Positions 52,409-61,587 of a DNA stretch of 64,000 nt are shown piece by piece (position 1 is the stretch's first letter; each line of letters starts with the position of its first letter). A model generated the notes under the pieces. The model had not been told where the DNA came from, did not search any database, and was given only the letters and a program-made list of their open reading frames with translations. Source of the stretch: Curvibacter lanceolatus ATCC 14669. GTDB lineage: Bacteria; Pseudomonadota; Gammaproteobacteria; Burkholderiales; Burkholderiaceae_C. Position numbers and translations under genes: made by a program. Location of the stretch: positions 62,001 to 126,000 of the forward strand of contig NZ_KB906265.1 of NCBI RefSeq assembly GCF_000381265.1, written 5' to 3'.

Positions 52409-52663
52409 TCAGCTGAGCGACTGGATCAGGTCGATGTAGAGCTGCTTGGCCTCATCCTGGGTCTTGCCCTTGAGCTTGTCCCAGGCGTCCCACTTGAAGC
52501 GGCCCACCTGGTCGGTGAAGCCGGGCTTCTTCTCGGTGTTGTCACCCTGGGTGGCCTGTTTGTACAGGGCGTAGATCTTCAGCAGGGTGGGGTTGTCGGG
52601 GCGCTCGCTGAGGTTCTTGGAGTTGGCCACGGCGGCTTCGAACAAGGTGTTCAGATCGGACAT
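52409..52663 (-). CDS. Acyl-CoA-binding protein (ACBP)
   Basis: An 84-residue four-helix protein. YALYKQATQGDNTEKKPG and KWDAWDKLKGKTQDEAKQLYIDLI are diagnostic of ACBP, including the Tyr and Lys residues that contact acyl-CoA. It binds long-chain acyl-CoA in the cytoplasm and buffers or delivers it. The start at 52663 (MSDLNTLFEAAV) is preferred; a longer in-frame version adds 27 Pro/Gly-rich residues unlike the family. It stands alone between two minus-strand genes. ACBP is mainly eukaryotic but is known in some bacteria. Confidence 0.92.
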   Translation of the reverse strand: MSDLNTLFEAAVANSKNLSERPDNPTLLKIYALYKQATQGDNTEKKPGFTDQVGRFKWDAWDKLKGKTQDEAKQLYIDLIQSLS

Positions 52664-52815
52664 GTCTCGGATTTCCTGGTTGGGGTTGTCGTCATGGGGC
52701 GGGTCAGGCGGGCCAGCAGACCCACCGGTCGGCCCGGCAGACATTCATCTTAAGCGGCGCATGCCTGCATCGCTGGCTTGGCCAGGCCATCCGCGTCCAC
52801 AGTGTCGCCAACTGT

Positions 52816-54156
52816 TCAATCTGCGCCCGCCACGCGGCCGGCGGCAAAGTCACCGATCAGGCGCAGGCCCAGGTACAGCCTGGGCTGGATGGAATCGAGC
52901 AGCACGTACTCGGCCTTGTCGGAGTGCGCGCCAAAACCCTGCAGGCCCAGGCGTTCGAGCACCGGGGCGCGGGTTTCGAGGGCGGCAAAGGCGGCATCGG
53001 TGCCGCCGCCTTCCGGGCGGTCGTCGATCTGCAGCGGGTGTCCGATCTCGCGGTAGATCTGCTGGGCGTGAGCCCCCACGCGGCGCGCGGCATCGCTGGG
53101 CTCCAGGGGCGGGCGGCGGTTCTCCAGCGTCACGCTGACCTCCGAGCCGGGCAGCAGGTGGCGCTGGATGCGCGACTGCAACTGGCTGTCCAGGGCCTGC
53201 AGGTCGCTCACGCGCAGCAGGCGCACATCGGCCTGGGCGCTGGCCTCGGGCGGGATCATGTTGCGCACCACACCGGCCTTGGCGACGGTCCAGTTGACCT
53301 TCAGGCCGCGCTCGGGCACGGACAGATCCCGCAATTGCAGCAGCTGGTGCGACAACTCGTACAGCGCGTTGATGCCGGACTCGGGGGCACCACCGGCGTG
53401 CGAGGCCCGACCCACCACCTTGAGCGAGGCCATGGCGATGCCGCTGGTGGCCAGCGACAGCTTGTCGGCCCCGACGCGGGTGGCTTCGTAGGACAGCACC
53501 AGATCGTGCTCACGCCCCAGTCGGGCCAGGGTCTTGCGCGAGGCGGGCGAGCTGATCTCTTCATCGCCGTTGATGAGCACCGTCAACTGGCCGTAGCTCT
53601 GGACCCCCAGGCGCTTGAGCAGGGCCACGGTGTGCAGCACGGTGGCCACGCCCTGCTTGTCGTCGGCAATGCCCAGGCCATAGGCGCGGTTGCCTTCCAC
53701 GCGGTAGGGTTGCTGGGCCAGCATGCCCCGGGGGTAGACGGTGTCCATGTGGGCGATCAGCAGGATGCGGCGCTGCCCGCCGCCCTTGAACACCGCGTGC
53801 ACCATGCGACCGGGCCGGGGCGGCGTGTCTTCCATGCGGTACAGGTCGGCCGGTGCCGCCTCGATGAAGTTCACCTCACCCCCCAGTTCGCGCAGGCGAC
53901 CGGCAATGAGTTCGGAGATCTGGTCCAGGCCTTCGCGGTCGCTGCTGCCGCTTTCGATGTTGACCAGGGCGCGCAAGGTCTCCAGCAGGGCCGGCTGCTC
54001 CTGCCCAGCCGCCGCCCACAGCGGGGCCTGGGCGGCCGGCGGGGCCACGGTATCGGCCCGCGCCGCTGGGCTCAGCCAGGCGGCTGCCAGCAGGCTCAAG
54101 CCCAGCAGGGCGGCCCGGCGGTGGATGTTGCGGCCACAAGGGTTCATCGGGTTCAT
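52816..54156 (-). CDS. Exported M20-family metallopeptidase, glutamate-carboxypeptidase-like
   Basis: A 446-residue zinc peptidase. A twin-arginine-type signal (IHRRAALLGLSLLAAAWLSPAARA) is followed by the catalytic domain: zinc ligands in LIAHMDTVYP and LGIADDKQG, the general base in NGDEEISSPAS, and EGGGTDAAFAA near the end. It resembles carboxypeptidase G2, which removes C-terminal glutamate from folates and peptides. It is third in a minus-strand run with a DUF2817 hydrolase and an amidohydrolase. Confidence 0.9.
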   Translation of the reverse strand: MNPMNPCGRNIHRRAALLGLSLLAAAWLSPAARADTVAPPAAQAPLWAAAGQEQPALLETLRALVNIESGSSDREGLDQISELIAGRLRELGGEVNFIEAAPADLYRMEDTPPRPGRMVHAVFKGGGQRRILLIAHMDTVYPRGMLAQQPYRVEGNRAYGLGIADDKQGVATVLHTVALLKRLGVQSYGQLTVLINGDEEISSPASRKTLARLGREHDLVLSYEATRVGADKLSLATSGIAMASLKVVGRASHAGGAPESGINALYELSHQLLQLRDLSVPERGLKVNWTVAKAGVVRNMIPPEASAQADVRLLRVSDLQALDSQLQSRIQRHLLPGSEVSVTLENRRPPLEPSDAARRVGAHAQQIYREIGHPLQIDDRPEGGGTDAAFAALETRAPVLERLGLQGFGAHSDKAEYVLLDSIQPRLYLGLRLIGDFAAGRVAGAD

Positions 54157-54198
54157 GGTGCTTCTGGACTGTGGGAGTGAGAAAGGCCGGCCCTCGGC

Positions 54199-55293
54199 TC
54201 AGGCCAGGCCGTCGACCGCCTGGAACAGGGCCTGCCGGGCCTGGCTGATGATCTGGCCTTTCCAGGCATCGGTGTCGGTGTAGAAGGCCGCCAGCACCTG
54301 CTGGCGGATGGCCTCGGCCAACGCGGGCGGCGCCTCGGGGTGCCCGTTCAACCAGTGTTCGGCCCGCAGGGCGTGCAGCACCTGCAGCACCGGCTGGGTG
54401 CCGTACTCCAGGGCGATGCCGGTGACCTCGGCCTGCGGGCATTCCTGGTAGGCACTCTCCCACATCAGGCCGGTGAGCAAGGGCGAGGTGGAGGAGCCGT
54501 CGTAGATCGAGGTGACCGGCGTGGCGCCGCCGCCGCCCCACCAGGCCCGGGCCCGGGCCACGGCCGCCGGTTCATTGCGGCCGGCAAAGATGCGCTCGCC
54601 CAGGCCACTGGGCCCCAGGCCGGTGTGCAGGTCGATCCAGCCCAGGCGGCGGGCCTGACGGCCATGCTGGCGCAGCACGGCGCGCAGGGTCAGGTTGCTC
54701 CAGGTGGGGGCCTGGCCGCCGAAGAACAGGCCCTGGGGGAACTCGTGCTGGCCACGCGCCACCGCGGCCTGAAAGGCGGCCTCGCCGCGCCGGGCCAGGA
54801 AGTCGGCGATGGCGGCCTGGTTGGCCGCATCGGGCGGCCACACCTCGGGCAGCAGCAGCGGGGCCAGTTCGCGGTAGGCCTCGTTGAGCGGCAGGGGCTG
54901 GCTGAAATCGTGGAAGTTGCGGTTCAGGTCGACGTTCTCGTGCGTGACCCGGCGCAGGTGCGAAAACCCGTAGGGGTTGAGCGCGTGCACATACAGCACA
55001 GCCACCCCGGCCGCCTGGGCACGCTCACGCCATTCGGCGTCATGCAGGGCGAACACCTGCACACCCGAGCCGCAAAAACCCTCCAGCCCATGGCAGCCGC
55101 TGCTGACGATCAGCAGGGCCTGGGCATCGGGCGGGCCGTCGCGCGCCACGTCCATGGCCAGGGCCTCGCCGTCGCGCCCCGGCAAGGGGTGGGGGTGCGA
55201 CTCGATGGGCAGGCCAGCCGTGGCCGCTGCCTCCAGAAACAGCCGACGCGCCTCGGCGTAACGGCTGGCAAAGGCCTGCGGCACCGCCAGCAT
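54199..55293 (-). CDS. DUF2817 / M14-like hydrolase
   Basis: A 364-residue cytoplasmic protein of the DUF2817 family. SSGCHGLEGFCGSGVQVFAL has the His and Glu spacing of an M14 carboxypeptidase zinc site; NPYGFSHLRRVTHENVDLNRNFHDF and WIDLHTGLGPSG supply further expected residues. It starts two bases after the amidohydrolase stop, so the two are cotranscribed. A peptide or amide substrate is likely but not known. Confidence 0.85.
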   Translation of the reverse strand: MLAVPQAFASRYAEARRLFLEAAATAGLPIESHPHPLPGRDGEALAMDVARDGPPDAQALLIVSSGCHGLEGFCGSGVQVFALHDAEWRERAQAAGVAVLYVHALNPYGFSHLRRVTHENVDLNRNFHDFSQPLPLNEAYRELAPLLLPEVWPPDAANQAAIADFLARRGEAAFQAAVARGQHEFPQGLFFGGQAPTWSNLTLRAVLRQHGRQARRLGWIDLHTGLGPSGLGERIFAGRNEPAAVARARAWWGGGGATPVTSIYDGSSTSPLLTGLMWESAYQECPQAEVTGIALEYGTQPVLQVLHALRAEHWLNGHPEAPPALAEAIRQQVLAAFYTDTDAWKGQIISQARQALFQAVDGLA

Positions 55294-55295
55294 GA

Positions 55296-56498
55296 TCAGA
55301 CCCCTTCAGGCTGTTGGGCAAACCACTTCTGCACCAGGCGCACCCACAGCGAGCCCCCCAGCGGGATCAGGTCGTCATTGAAGTCGTAGCTGGGGTTGTG
55401 CAGCATGCACGGGCCGCCGCCATGGCCCATCTCGCGGTGCGCGCCGTCACCGTTGGCGATGAAGAAATAGGCGCCCGGCTTGGCCTGCAGCATGTAGGCA
55501 AAGTCTTCCGCGCCCATGGTGGGCTCTTGCGGCAGCACCTTGTCGGCCCCCACCAGATCGACCATCACGCTGCGGGCGAACTCGGCCTCGGCGGGGTGGT
55601 TGATGGTGGGCGGGTAGTTGCGCACGAACTCGAAGCTGCACTCGGCCCCGAAGGCGGCCGCCACGCCGTGTGAGATCTCGGACATGCGGCGCTCGATGAG
55701 GTCAAGCACCTCGGTGGTGAAGGTGCGCACCGTGCCCTGCAGCTCGCAGCTGTCTGGGATGACGTTGGTGGCCTCGCCCGCATGGATCATGGTGACCGAG
55801 ATGACGCCGGCGTCGACCGGCTTCTTGTTGCGGGTGACGATGGTCTGGAAGCCCTGCACCATCTGGCAGGCGATCAGCACCGGGTCGATGCCGGTGTGCG
55901 GCAGGGCCGCGTGGCCGCCCTTGCCACGCACGGTGATCTTGAACTCGCTGGTCGAGGCCATCACCGGGCCGGGGCTGACGGCCATGGTGCCCACAGGCAT
56001 GCCGGGCCAGTTGTGCATGCCGAACACGGCCTGCATGGGGAACTGCTCGAACAGGCCGTCGTTGACCATCTCGCGGGCGCCGCCACCGCCCTCTTCGGCC
56101 GGCTGGAAGATCAGGTACACCGTGCCATCGAAATCACGGTGGCGGGCCAGGTGCTGGGCCGCCGCCAGCAGCATGGCCACGTGGCCGTCGTGCCCACAGG
56201 CGTGCATCTTGCCGGGATGCCGGCTGGCATGGGCGAAGGTGTTGAACTCCTGCATGGGCAGCGCGTCCATATCGGCGCGCAGGCCGATGGCACGCGGGCT
56301 GCTTCCGCCCTTGACGATGCCGACCACACCGGTCTTGCCCAGGCCACGGTGCACCGGAATGCCCCACTCGGTGAGCTTGGCCGCGATCAGGTCGGCAGTG
56401 CGCAGTTCTTCAAAACACAACTCGGGGTGAGCATGGATGTCGCGGCGCACCGCCGCGATGCCGGCCGCCTGGGCCACGATGGAGTCAAGGATTTGCAT
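55296..56498 (-). CDS. M20D amidohydrolase (hippurate-hydrolase/IAA-amino-acid-hydrolase-like)
   Basis: A 400-residue zinc amidohydrolase. Family motifs are DIHAHPELCFEELRTADLI, RADMDALPMQE, KMHACGHDGHVAMLL (metal ligands), FQPAEEGGGGAREM and EPTMGAEDFAYML near the C-terminus. Relatives cleave N-acyl amino acids such as hippurate. It heads a three-gene hydrolase run and is divergent from argE. Confidence 0.92.
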   Translation of the reverse strand: MQILDSIVAQAAGIAAVRRDIHAHPELCFEELRTADLIAAKLTEWGIPVHRGLGKTGVVGIVKGGSSPRAIGLRADMDALPMQEFNTFAHASRHPGKMHACGHDGHVAMLLAAAQHLARHRDFDGTVYLIFQPAEEGGGGAREMVNDGLFEQFPMQAVFGMHNWPGMPVGTMAVSPGPVMASTSEFKITVRGKGGHAALPHTGIDPVLIACQMVQGFQTIVTRNKKPVDAGVISVTMIHAGEATNVIPDSCELQGTVRTFTTEVLDLIERRMSEISHGVAAAFGAECSFEFVRNYPPTINHPAEAEFARSVMVDLVGADKVLPQEPTMGAEDFAYMLQAKPGAYFFIANGDGAHREMGHGGGPCMLHNPSYDFNDDLIPLGGSLWVRLVQKWFAQQPEGV

Positions 56499-56585
56499 GG
56501 TGATGTAGTGGGCGCTTAATGGATCAGTCTAGCAATGGGCAGGGCTTTGCCGCAAGTTCTGCGCCATCCGCGCACATCATCCACA

Positions 56586-57752
56586 ATGCCAACCATGATT
56601 TCCGAACGAGCCCTTGCACTGGCGCAGACCCTGGTCCGGATGGACACGGTGAGCCGAAACTCCAACCTCGAGTTGATCCACTTCGTGCGCGACGAATTGC
56701 AGCGCCTGGGCGTGGCCAGCCGCCTGACCTGGAACGCCGACAAGACCAAGGCCAACCTGTTTGCCACGCTGGGCGAGGGCAAGCCCGCGGGGGTGATCCT
56801 GTCGGGTCACACCGACACCGTGCCCTGGGACGGCCAGGCCTGGAGCCTGGAGCCACTGTCGGCCACGGTGCGCGACGGCCGCCTGTACGGACGGGGCTCG
56901 GCCGACATGAAGGCCTTCATCGGCATCGCACTGGCCCAGGCCCAGCACTTTCTGGACAGCCCGGCCCCCTTCGCCATCCACCTGGCGCTGAGCTTTGACG
57001 AAGAAGTGGGCTGCCTGGGCGTGAAGGAGCTGATTGCCGACCTGCGCGACGCCCACATCCAGCCCCTGGCCTGCATCGTGGGCGAGCCCACGCTGATGGT
57101 GCCGGCCATTGCCCACAAGGGGGTGTACCGCTACCGCTGCTGCGTGCGCGGCAAAGAGGCGCACTCGTCGCTGACCCCGCGCTCCGTCAACGCCATCGAG
57201 ATGGCGGCCCGGTTGGTCGGCACGCTGCGCGACATGGCCGAGGGCTTCGAGCGCGACGAACCCCGCTACACGGGCTTTGACGTGCCCTACACCACCGCCA
57301 GCGTGGGCCAGTTCCACGGCGGCATTGCCGACAACGTGGTGCCGCGCGACGCCGAGTTCCGCTACGAGTTCCGCAACCTGCCCACCGTGGACGCGCTGGC
57401 GCTGCAGTCGCAGGTGGTGGCCGCCGCCCGTGCCCTGGAGCCCGGCATGCAAAAGGTGAGCCCCGAGGCGGGCTTCAGCTTCGAGCCCATCTGCGAGGTG
57501 CCGGCCTTCCTGGGCTCGGCCGACGATGCCGTGACCCGGCTGGCGCAGCGCCTGGCCGGCGCATCGGGCACCACCCTGGTGGCCTTCGGCACCGAAGCGG
57601 GGCTGTTCAAGCAGGCCGGCATCCCCACGGTGGTGTGCGGGCCGGGCAGCATCGAGCAGGCGCACCAGCCCGATGAGTACGTGAGCCTGGAGCAACTGGG
57701 GCGCTGCGAGCAATTTCTGCAGGGCCTGGGCGGGGTGCGCGAAATCGCCTGA
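56586..57752 (+). CDS. argE: Acetylornithine deacetylase ArgE
   Basis: Removes acetate from N2-acetylornithine in arginine biosynthesis. The 388-residue M20 enzyme shows the zinc and catalytic motifs SGHTDTVPWDG, GRGSADMKAFIGIAL, LSFDEEVGCLGVK and IVGEPT, and HSSLTPRSVNAIEMAARLV in the dimer-forming domain. The C-terminal FGTEAGLFKQAGIPTVVCGPGSIEQAHQPDEYV is strongly ArgE-like. ATG 56586 is chosen; ATG 56595 is close and possible. It is a single gene divergent from the amidohydrolase run. Confidence 0.92.
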   Translation: MPTMISERALALAQTLVRMDTVSRNSNLELIHFVRDELQRLGVASRLTWNADKTKANLFATLGEGKPAGVILSGHTDTVPWDGQAWSLEPLSATVRDGRLYGRGSADMKAFIGIALAQAQHFLDSPAPFAIHLALSFDEEVGCLGVKELIADLRDAHIQPLACIVGEPTLMVPAIAHKGVYRYRCCVRGKEAHSSLTPRSVNAIEMAARLVGTLRDMAEGFERDEPRYTGFDVPYTTASVGQFHGGIADNVVPRDAEFRYEFRNLPTVDALALQSQVVAAARALEPGMQKVSPEAGFSFEPICEVPAFLGSADDAVTRLAQRLAGASGTTLVAFGTEAGLFKQAGIPTVVCGPGSIEQAHQPDEYVSLEQLGRCEQFLQGLGGVREIA

Positions 57753-57754
57753 GC

Positions 57755-58957
57755 TCAGGTGCGGATCGTGCCGTCGCCCACCAGGGTGGAGAGCTCGACG
57801 AAGTCGGAGGCCACATGGCGCGCCGGCCCCAATTCAATCGGAAAGCCTGCGATCTCACGCCGCCCGAGCGACTCCAGCCCCTCGACCAGGCCCTCGCGGC
57901 TCAGGCGCCCCATGCGCTGGGCCGCCTGCAGCCCGGCCACCAGCACCGAGGCGGCCAGATAGCCTTCGATGGCGGAATAGGTGAGCGCCACACGCCCCCC
58001 CGCCTTGCGGGCCGCCGCCCGGAACTGGATGGCCAGCGGATGGCCGTCGACGTAGGGTGAAGGCATGACCTGAGAGATCATCACGCCAGCCCCTTCGCGC
58101 CCCAGGGTGTCGATCATGTCCTGTGTGCCCACAAAGGACACCGCCGCGAACAAGCCGGCAAACCCGGCCTTGCGGGCAGCCCTGATGAAGGCCGCCGCCG
58201 CCTGGTAGGTGCACACCAGCACGATGGCCTCGGGCCGCAGCGGTGCCAGGGCCCGCACCGCAGCACTGACGTCAAGTGAGTTGCGCTCGATGCTGGCCTG
58301 CCCCAGCAGGCCCAGGCCCTGGGCCGCCAGGGCCCGTGTCAACGCATCCAGCCCGGCGTCACCATAGGAGTCACCCTGGCGCAACAGGGCCACCCGGCGC
58401 ACCCCTCTGGCGCGCAGCGTGGACACGACCAGAGACAACTCTTCTCGGTACGAGGCCCGGAGGATGAAAACCTGCTGGTGCAAAGGTTCACGCACGGCCT
58501 GCGCCCCGGTTCGGGGGGCTATGAAGGGCACCCGCGCCTGCAGGGCCAAGGGCATGGCAGCCAGGCTGGTGGGTGTGCCCACGTAGCCGAACAGGGCAAA
58601 AACACCCTCGCGAATGAAACGGCGTGTGTTGTCGGCGCAACGGTCTGCCTCATAACCATCGTCCTGGATGCGCAACTCGAGGGTGCGCAAGCCGATGCCA
58701 CCTGCTGCGTTGACCTGGTCGAACACCAGTTGGGCCCCTTGCACGTAGTTGCGCCCCAGGTGGGCGGTGGGGCCGGTCAAGGGAACCGACTGGCCCAATA
58801 TCAGCGGGCCGTCACCCGGGCTTTTGCCTGGGCTGCTGCCAGGGCCACGCGCCCAGGCCGGACTCCCCAGCGTCGCCGCACAGGCCAGTTGGACCAGCCG
58901 ACGCCGGGTCGGCTGCTGCGGGGGTTCACCAGAAGGAAACGACGATGGTGCAAGCAT
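57755..58957 (-). CDS. Orphan LivJ-type (branched-chain/amide) ABC binding protein
   Basis: A 400-residue periplasmic type I binding protein. A twin-arginine-like leader (TRRRLVQLACAATLG) precedes the mature start LILGQSVPLTGPTAHLGRNYVQGAQLVFDQVNAAGGIG, typical of LivJ/AmiC-like proteins. VFALFGYVGTPTSLAAMPL and the later SFVGTQDMIDTLG also fit. No permease or ATPase gene is adjacent. It converges with argE, with only two bases between the stop codons. Confidence 0.9.
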   Translation of the reverse strand: MLAPSSFPSGEPPQQPTRRRLVQLACAATLGSPAWARGPGSSPGKSPGDGPLILGQSVPLTGPTAHLGRNYVQGAQLVFDQVNAAGGIGLRTLELRIQDDGYEADRCADNTRRFIREGVFALFGYVGTPTSLAAMPLALQARVPFIAPRTGAQAVREPLHQQVFILRASYREELSLVVSTLRARGVRRVALLRQGDSYGDAGLDALTRALAAQGLGLLGQASIERNSLDVSAAVRALAPLRPEAIVLVCTYQAAAAFIRAARKAGFAGLFAAVSFVGTQDMIDTLGREGAGVMISQVMPSPYVDGHPLAIQFRAAARKAGGRVALTYSAIEGYLAASVLVAGLQAAQRMGRLSREGLVEGLESLGRREIAGFPIELGPARHVASDFVELSTLVGDGTIRT

Positions 58958-59044
58958 GGACTTTCGACGTTAACGCTTGTCACGCTGTATGACAATGCGT
59001 TCAAACACAGTGGCCCATCGGGCCCATCCGACCACGACCGCCCC

Positions 59045-61093
59045 ATGAACCAGCCCATCGACGACACCCAGGTGCTTGGCGCCTGCCCCCACGACTGCCC
59101 CGACACCTGCTCGCTGCTGACCACCGTGAAAGACGGCGTGGCCACCCGCGTGCAAGGCAACCCGGCCCACCCGCTCACCGGCGGCGTGCTGTGCGCCAAG
59201 GTGTCGAAGTACCCCGAGCGCACCTACCACCCGGATCGCCTGCTGCACCCGATGAAGCGCGTGGGGCCCAAGGGCTCGGGCCAGTTCGTGCGCGTGGGCT
59301 GGGACGAGGCGCTGAGCGACATCGCGCAGCGCCTGTCGGCCATCGCGGCACGCGCGCCCGAGGCCGTGCTGCCCTACAGCTACGCCGGCACCATGGGGCT
59401 GGTGCAGGGCGACGGCATGGCGGCGCGCTTCTTCCACCGCCTGGGCGCCAGCCGGCTGGACCAGACCATCTGCTCGTCGGCGGGCACGGCCGGGCTGGTG
59501 CACACCCTGGGTGGCAAGGTGGGCATGAAGGTGCAGTTCTTTGCCGAGGCCCGGCTCATCGTGATCTGGGGCAGCAACTCGATCGGCAGCAACCTGCACT
59601 TCTGGCGCATTGCGCAAGAGGCCAAGCGCCAGGGCGCCCGCCTGGTGTGCATCGACCCGCGCCGCAGCGAAACCGCCGAGAAGTGCCATGAGCACATCGC
59701 CCTGCGCCCCGGCACCGATGCGGCGCTGGCGCTGGCCCTGATGCAGCAGTTGATCGTGCACGACTGGCTGGACCACGACTACATCGAGCACCACACCCTG
59801 GGCTGGGCCGAGTTGCGCGAGCGCGCCCTGCAGTGGCCGCCCGAACGCGCGGCCGAGGTGTGCGGCGTGCCGGTGGAGCAGATCACGCGCCTGGCGCACG
59901 ACTACGCCCACACCCGGCCCGCGGCCATCCGCCTCAACTACGGGGTGCAGCGCGTGCGCGGCGGCGCCAATGCCGTGCGCGCCATCGCCTGCCTGCCCGC
60001 CCTCACGGGGGCCTGGCGGCAACGCGGTGGAGGCATTCTGCTGTCGAGCTCGGGGCAGTTCCCGGTGCAGCGCCAGACCCTGCAACGGCCCGATCTGCTG
60101 GGCGAACGCCGGCCGCGGCTGATCAACATGTCCACCATCGGGGATGCGCTCAACCAGCCGGCTTCGGCCGCCTTCGGGCCGGCCCTGGAGGCCGTGGTGG
60201 TCTACAACAGCAACCCGGTGGCCGTGGCCCCGGACTCGGCCCGGGTGGTGGCCGGCTTTGCGCGTGACGACCTGTTCACCGTGGTGCTGGAGCATTTCCA
60301 GACCGACACCGCCGACTACGCCGACTACCTGCTGCCCGCGACCACGCAACTGGAGCACTGGGACATCCACCTGGCCTATGGCCACACCGATGTGCTGCTG
60401 AACCGCCCGGCCATTGCCCCGCTGGGCGAAGCCCTGCCCAACAGCGAGATCTTCCGCCGCCTGGCGCAGCGCATGGGCTACAGCGACCCTTGCTTTGCCG
60501 AAGAGGACGAAACCCTGTGCCGCCAGGCTTTCGGCGACCGGATCGACTACGACCAATTGCTGAGCCAGGGCTTTGCCAGCCTGCCGCTGGCCGACGCCCC
60601 CTTTGCCGAAGGCGGGTTTCCGACGCCGTCGGGGCGCTGCGAATTCCTCAGCCCCGCTCTGGTGGCGCAAGGGCTGGACGGCCTGCCCGACCACCTGCCC
60701 AACCACGAACTGCCCGACCCCGCTGGGCCCTGGCCGCTGGCCATGATCTCGCCGCCGGCGCGCAACTTCCTGAACTCGACCTTCGTCAACGTGACCAGCC
60801 TGCGCAACATCGAGACCGAGCCGGTGCTGGAGATCCACCCCGACGACGCCGGCCCGCGCCAGATCCACAGCGGCGACGTGGTGCGCGTGTTCAACGCCCG
60901 AGGCAACTACCACTGCAAGGCCGAGGTCAGCGAACGGGCCCGCCCCGGCGTGGTCAACGGCCTGGGCATCTGGTGGCGCAAGTTCGGGCTGAACGGCACC
61001 AATGTGAACGAACTCACCAGTCAGGCCCTGACCGACCTGGGCCGGGGCCCGACCTTCTACGACTGCGCCGTGCAGGTCAGCCGGCTGGGCTGA
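59045..61093 (+). CDS. Molybdopterin oxidoreductase, single-subunit type
   Basis: A 682-residue DMSO-reductase-family enzyme. The N-terminal cluster site uses C14, C18, C22 and C50 (CPHDCPDTC and GGVLC). The segment DQTICSSAGTAG at 139-150 lies at the molybdenum-ligand position, with C143 or S144 as the ligand. ARLIVIWGSNSIGSNLHFW and GNYHCKAEVSERARPGVVNG are molybdopterin-binding parts. No signal peptide is present and no electron-transfer or membrane subunit lies beside it, so it is probably a cytoplasmic enzyme with an unknown substrate. Confidence 0.9.
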   Translation: MNQPIDDTQVLGACPHDCPDTCSLLTTVKDGVATRVQGNPAHPLTGGVLCAKVSKYPERTYHPDRLLHPMKRVGPKGSGQFVRVGWDEALSDIAQRLSAIAARAPEAVLPYSYAGTMGLVQGDGMAARFFHRLGASRLDQTICSSAGTAGLVHTLGGKVGMKVQFFAEARLIVIWGSNSIGSNLHFWRIAQEAKRQGARLVCIDPRRSETAEKCHEHIALRPGTDAALALALMQQLIVHDWLDHDYIEHHTLGWAELRERALQWPPERAAEVCGVPVEQITRLAHDYAHTRPAAIRLNYGVQRVRGGANAVRAIACLPALTGAWRQRGGGILLSSSGQFPVQRQTLQRPDLLGERRPRLINMSTIGDALNQPASAAFGPALEAVVVYNSNPVAVAPDSARVVAGFARDDLFTVVLEHFQTDTADYADYLLPATTQLEHWDIHLAYGHTDVLLNRPAIAPLGEALPNSEIFRRLAQRMGYSDPCFAEEDETLCRQAFGDRIDYDQLLSQGFASLPLADAPFAEGGFPTPSGRCEFLSPALVAQGLDGLPDHLPNHELPDPAGPWPLAMISPPARNFLNSTFVNVTSLRNIETEPVLEIHPDDAGPRQIHSGDVVRVFNARGNYHCKAEVSERARPGVVNGLGIWWRKFGLNGTNVNELTSQALTDLGRGPTFYDCAVQVSRLG

Positions 61094-61169
61094 AGAGGGG
61101 GCGGAAGGAGGGGCCTGCTGCGCGGGCCGAGCGGCCGCCATGGCGACGGCAGGGTTGATTGAATTTTTT

Positions 61170-61188
61170 AATGAGATTCATTCTCATT
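61170..61188 (+). promoter_or_regulatory. Fur box upstream of hemP
   Basis: AATGAGATTCATTCTCATT is a 19-bp near-palindrome (7-bp arms AATGAGA and TCTCATT) matching the Fur consensus with inverted NATWAT-like hexamers. It lies about 90 bases before hemP in a locally AT-rich stretch, and a CATAAT -10-like box follows at 61195. Confidence 0.8.
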
Positions 61189-61276
61189 TGAGTGCATAAT
61201 CCACCCATCAGCCAGTCTGCGGGGCCGCCCATCGGGCCCGCAGACCCAGCCAGCCCCATTTCATCGACTTGCCGCC

Positions 61277-61480
61277 ATGACCCAACTCACCGCCCTGTCC
61301 ACTCCGTTTCAGACCGCAGCAGCCCCGTCGCGTGGCCCCTCGGCCTCGGCCGGCTCGGCGCCCCGGATCGTGCCCAGCCAGGAGCTGCTGGCCGGCCAGA
61401 AGACGGTCGAGATCCTGCACAACGGCCTGCTGTACCGCCTGCAGGCCACCCGCCTGGGCAAGCTGATCCTGACCAAATAA
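61277..61480 (+). CDS. hemP: Hemin uptake protein HemP
   Basis: A 67-residue protein. The C-terminal half SQELLAGQKTVEILHNGLLYRLQATRLGKLILTK is the HemP/HmuP signature; the N-terminal half is a variable Ser/Ala/Pro-rich stretch. HemP acts as an accessory or activator for heme-uptake gene expression in several proteobacteria. A Fur box lies upstream. No TonB receptor or heme ABC genes follow here; a LysR gene on the opposite strand comes next. Confidence 0.92.
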   Translation: MTQLTALSTPFQTAAAPSRGPSASAGSAPRIVPSQELLAGQKTVEILHNGLLYRLQATRLGKLILTK

Positions 61481-61499
61481 AGTTTCATCGTGGGGCGAC

Positions 61500-61536
61500 C
61501 CTTGCACGGCCACAGCCGTGTCTCCAAGGTCGTTTT
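61500..61536 (+). terminator. Terminator after hemP
   Basis: CCTTG-CACGGC (61500-61510) pairs with GCCGTG (61515-61520) and, after an internal loop TCTC, with CAAGG (61525-61529). TTTT follows at 61533-61536. It lies 20 bases after the hemP stop. Confidence 0.5.
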
Positions 61537-61587
61537 GGCCAGCCATCGGGAGCCGTCATGCGGCCCACCCGACCAGCCAAGCCTTTT

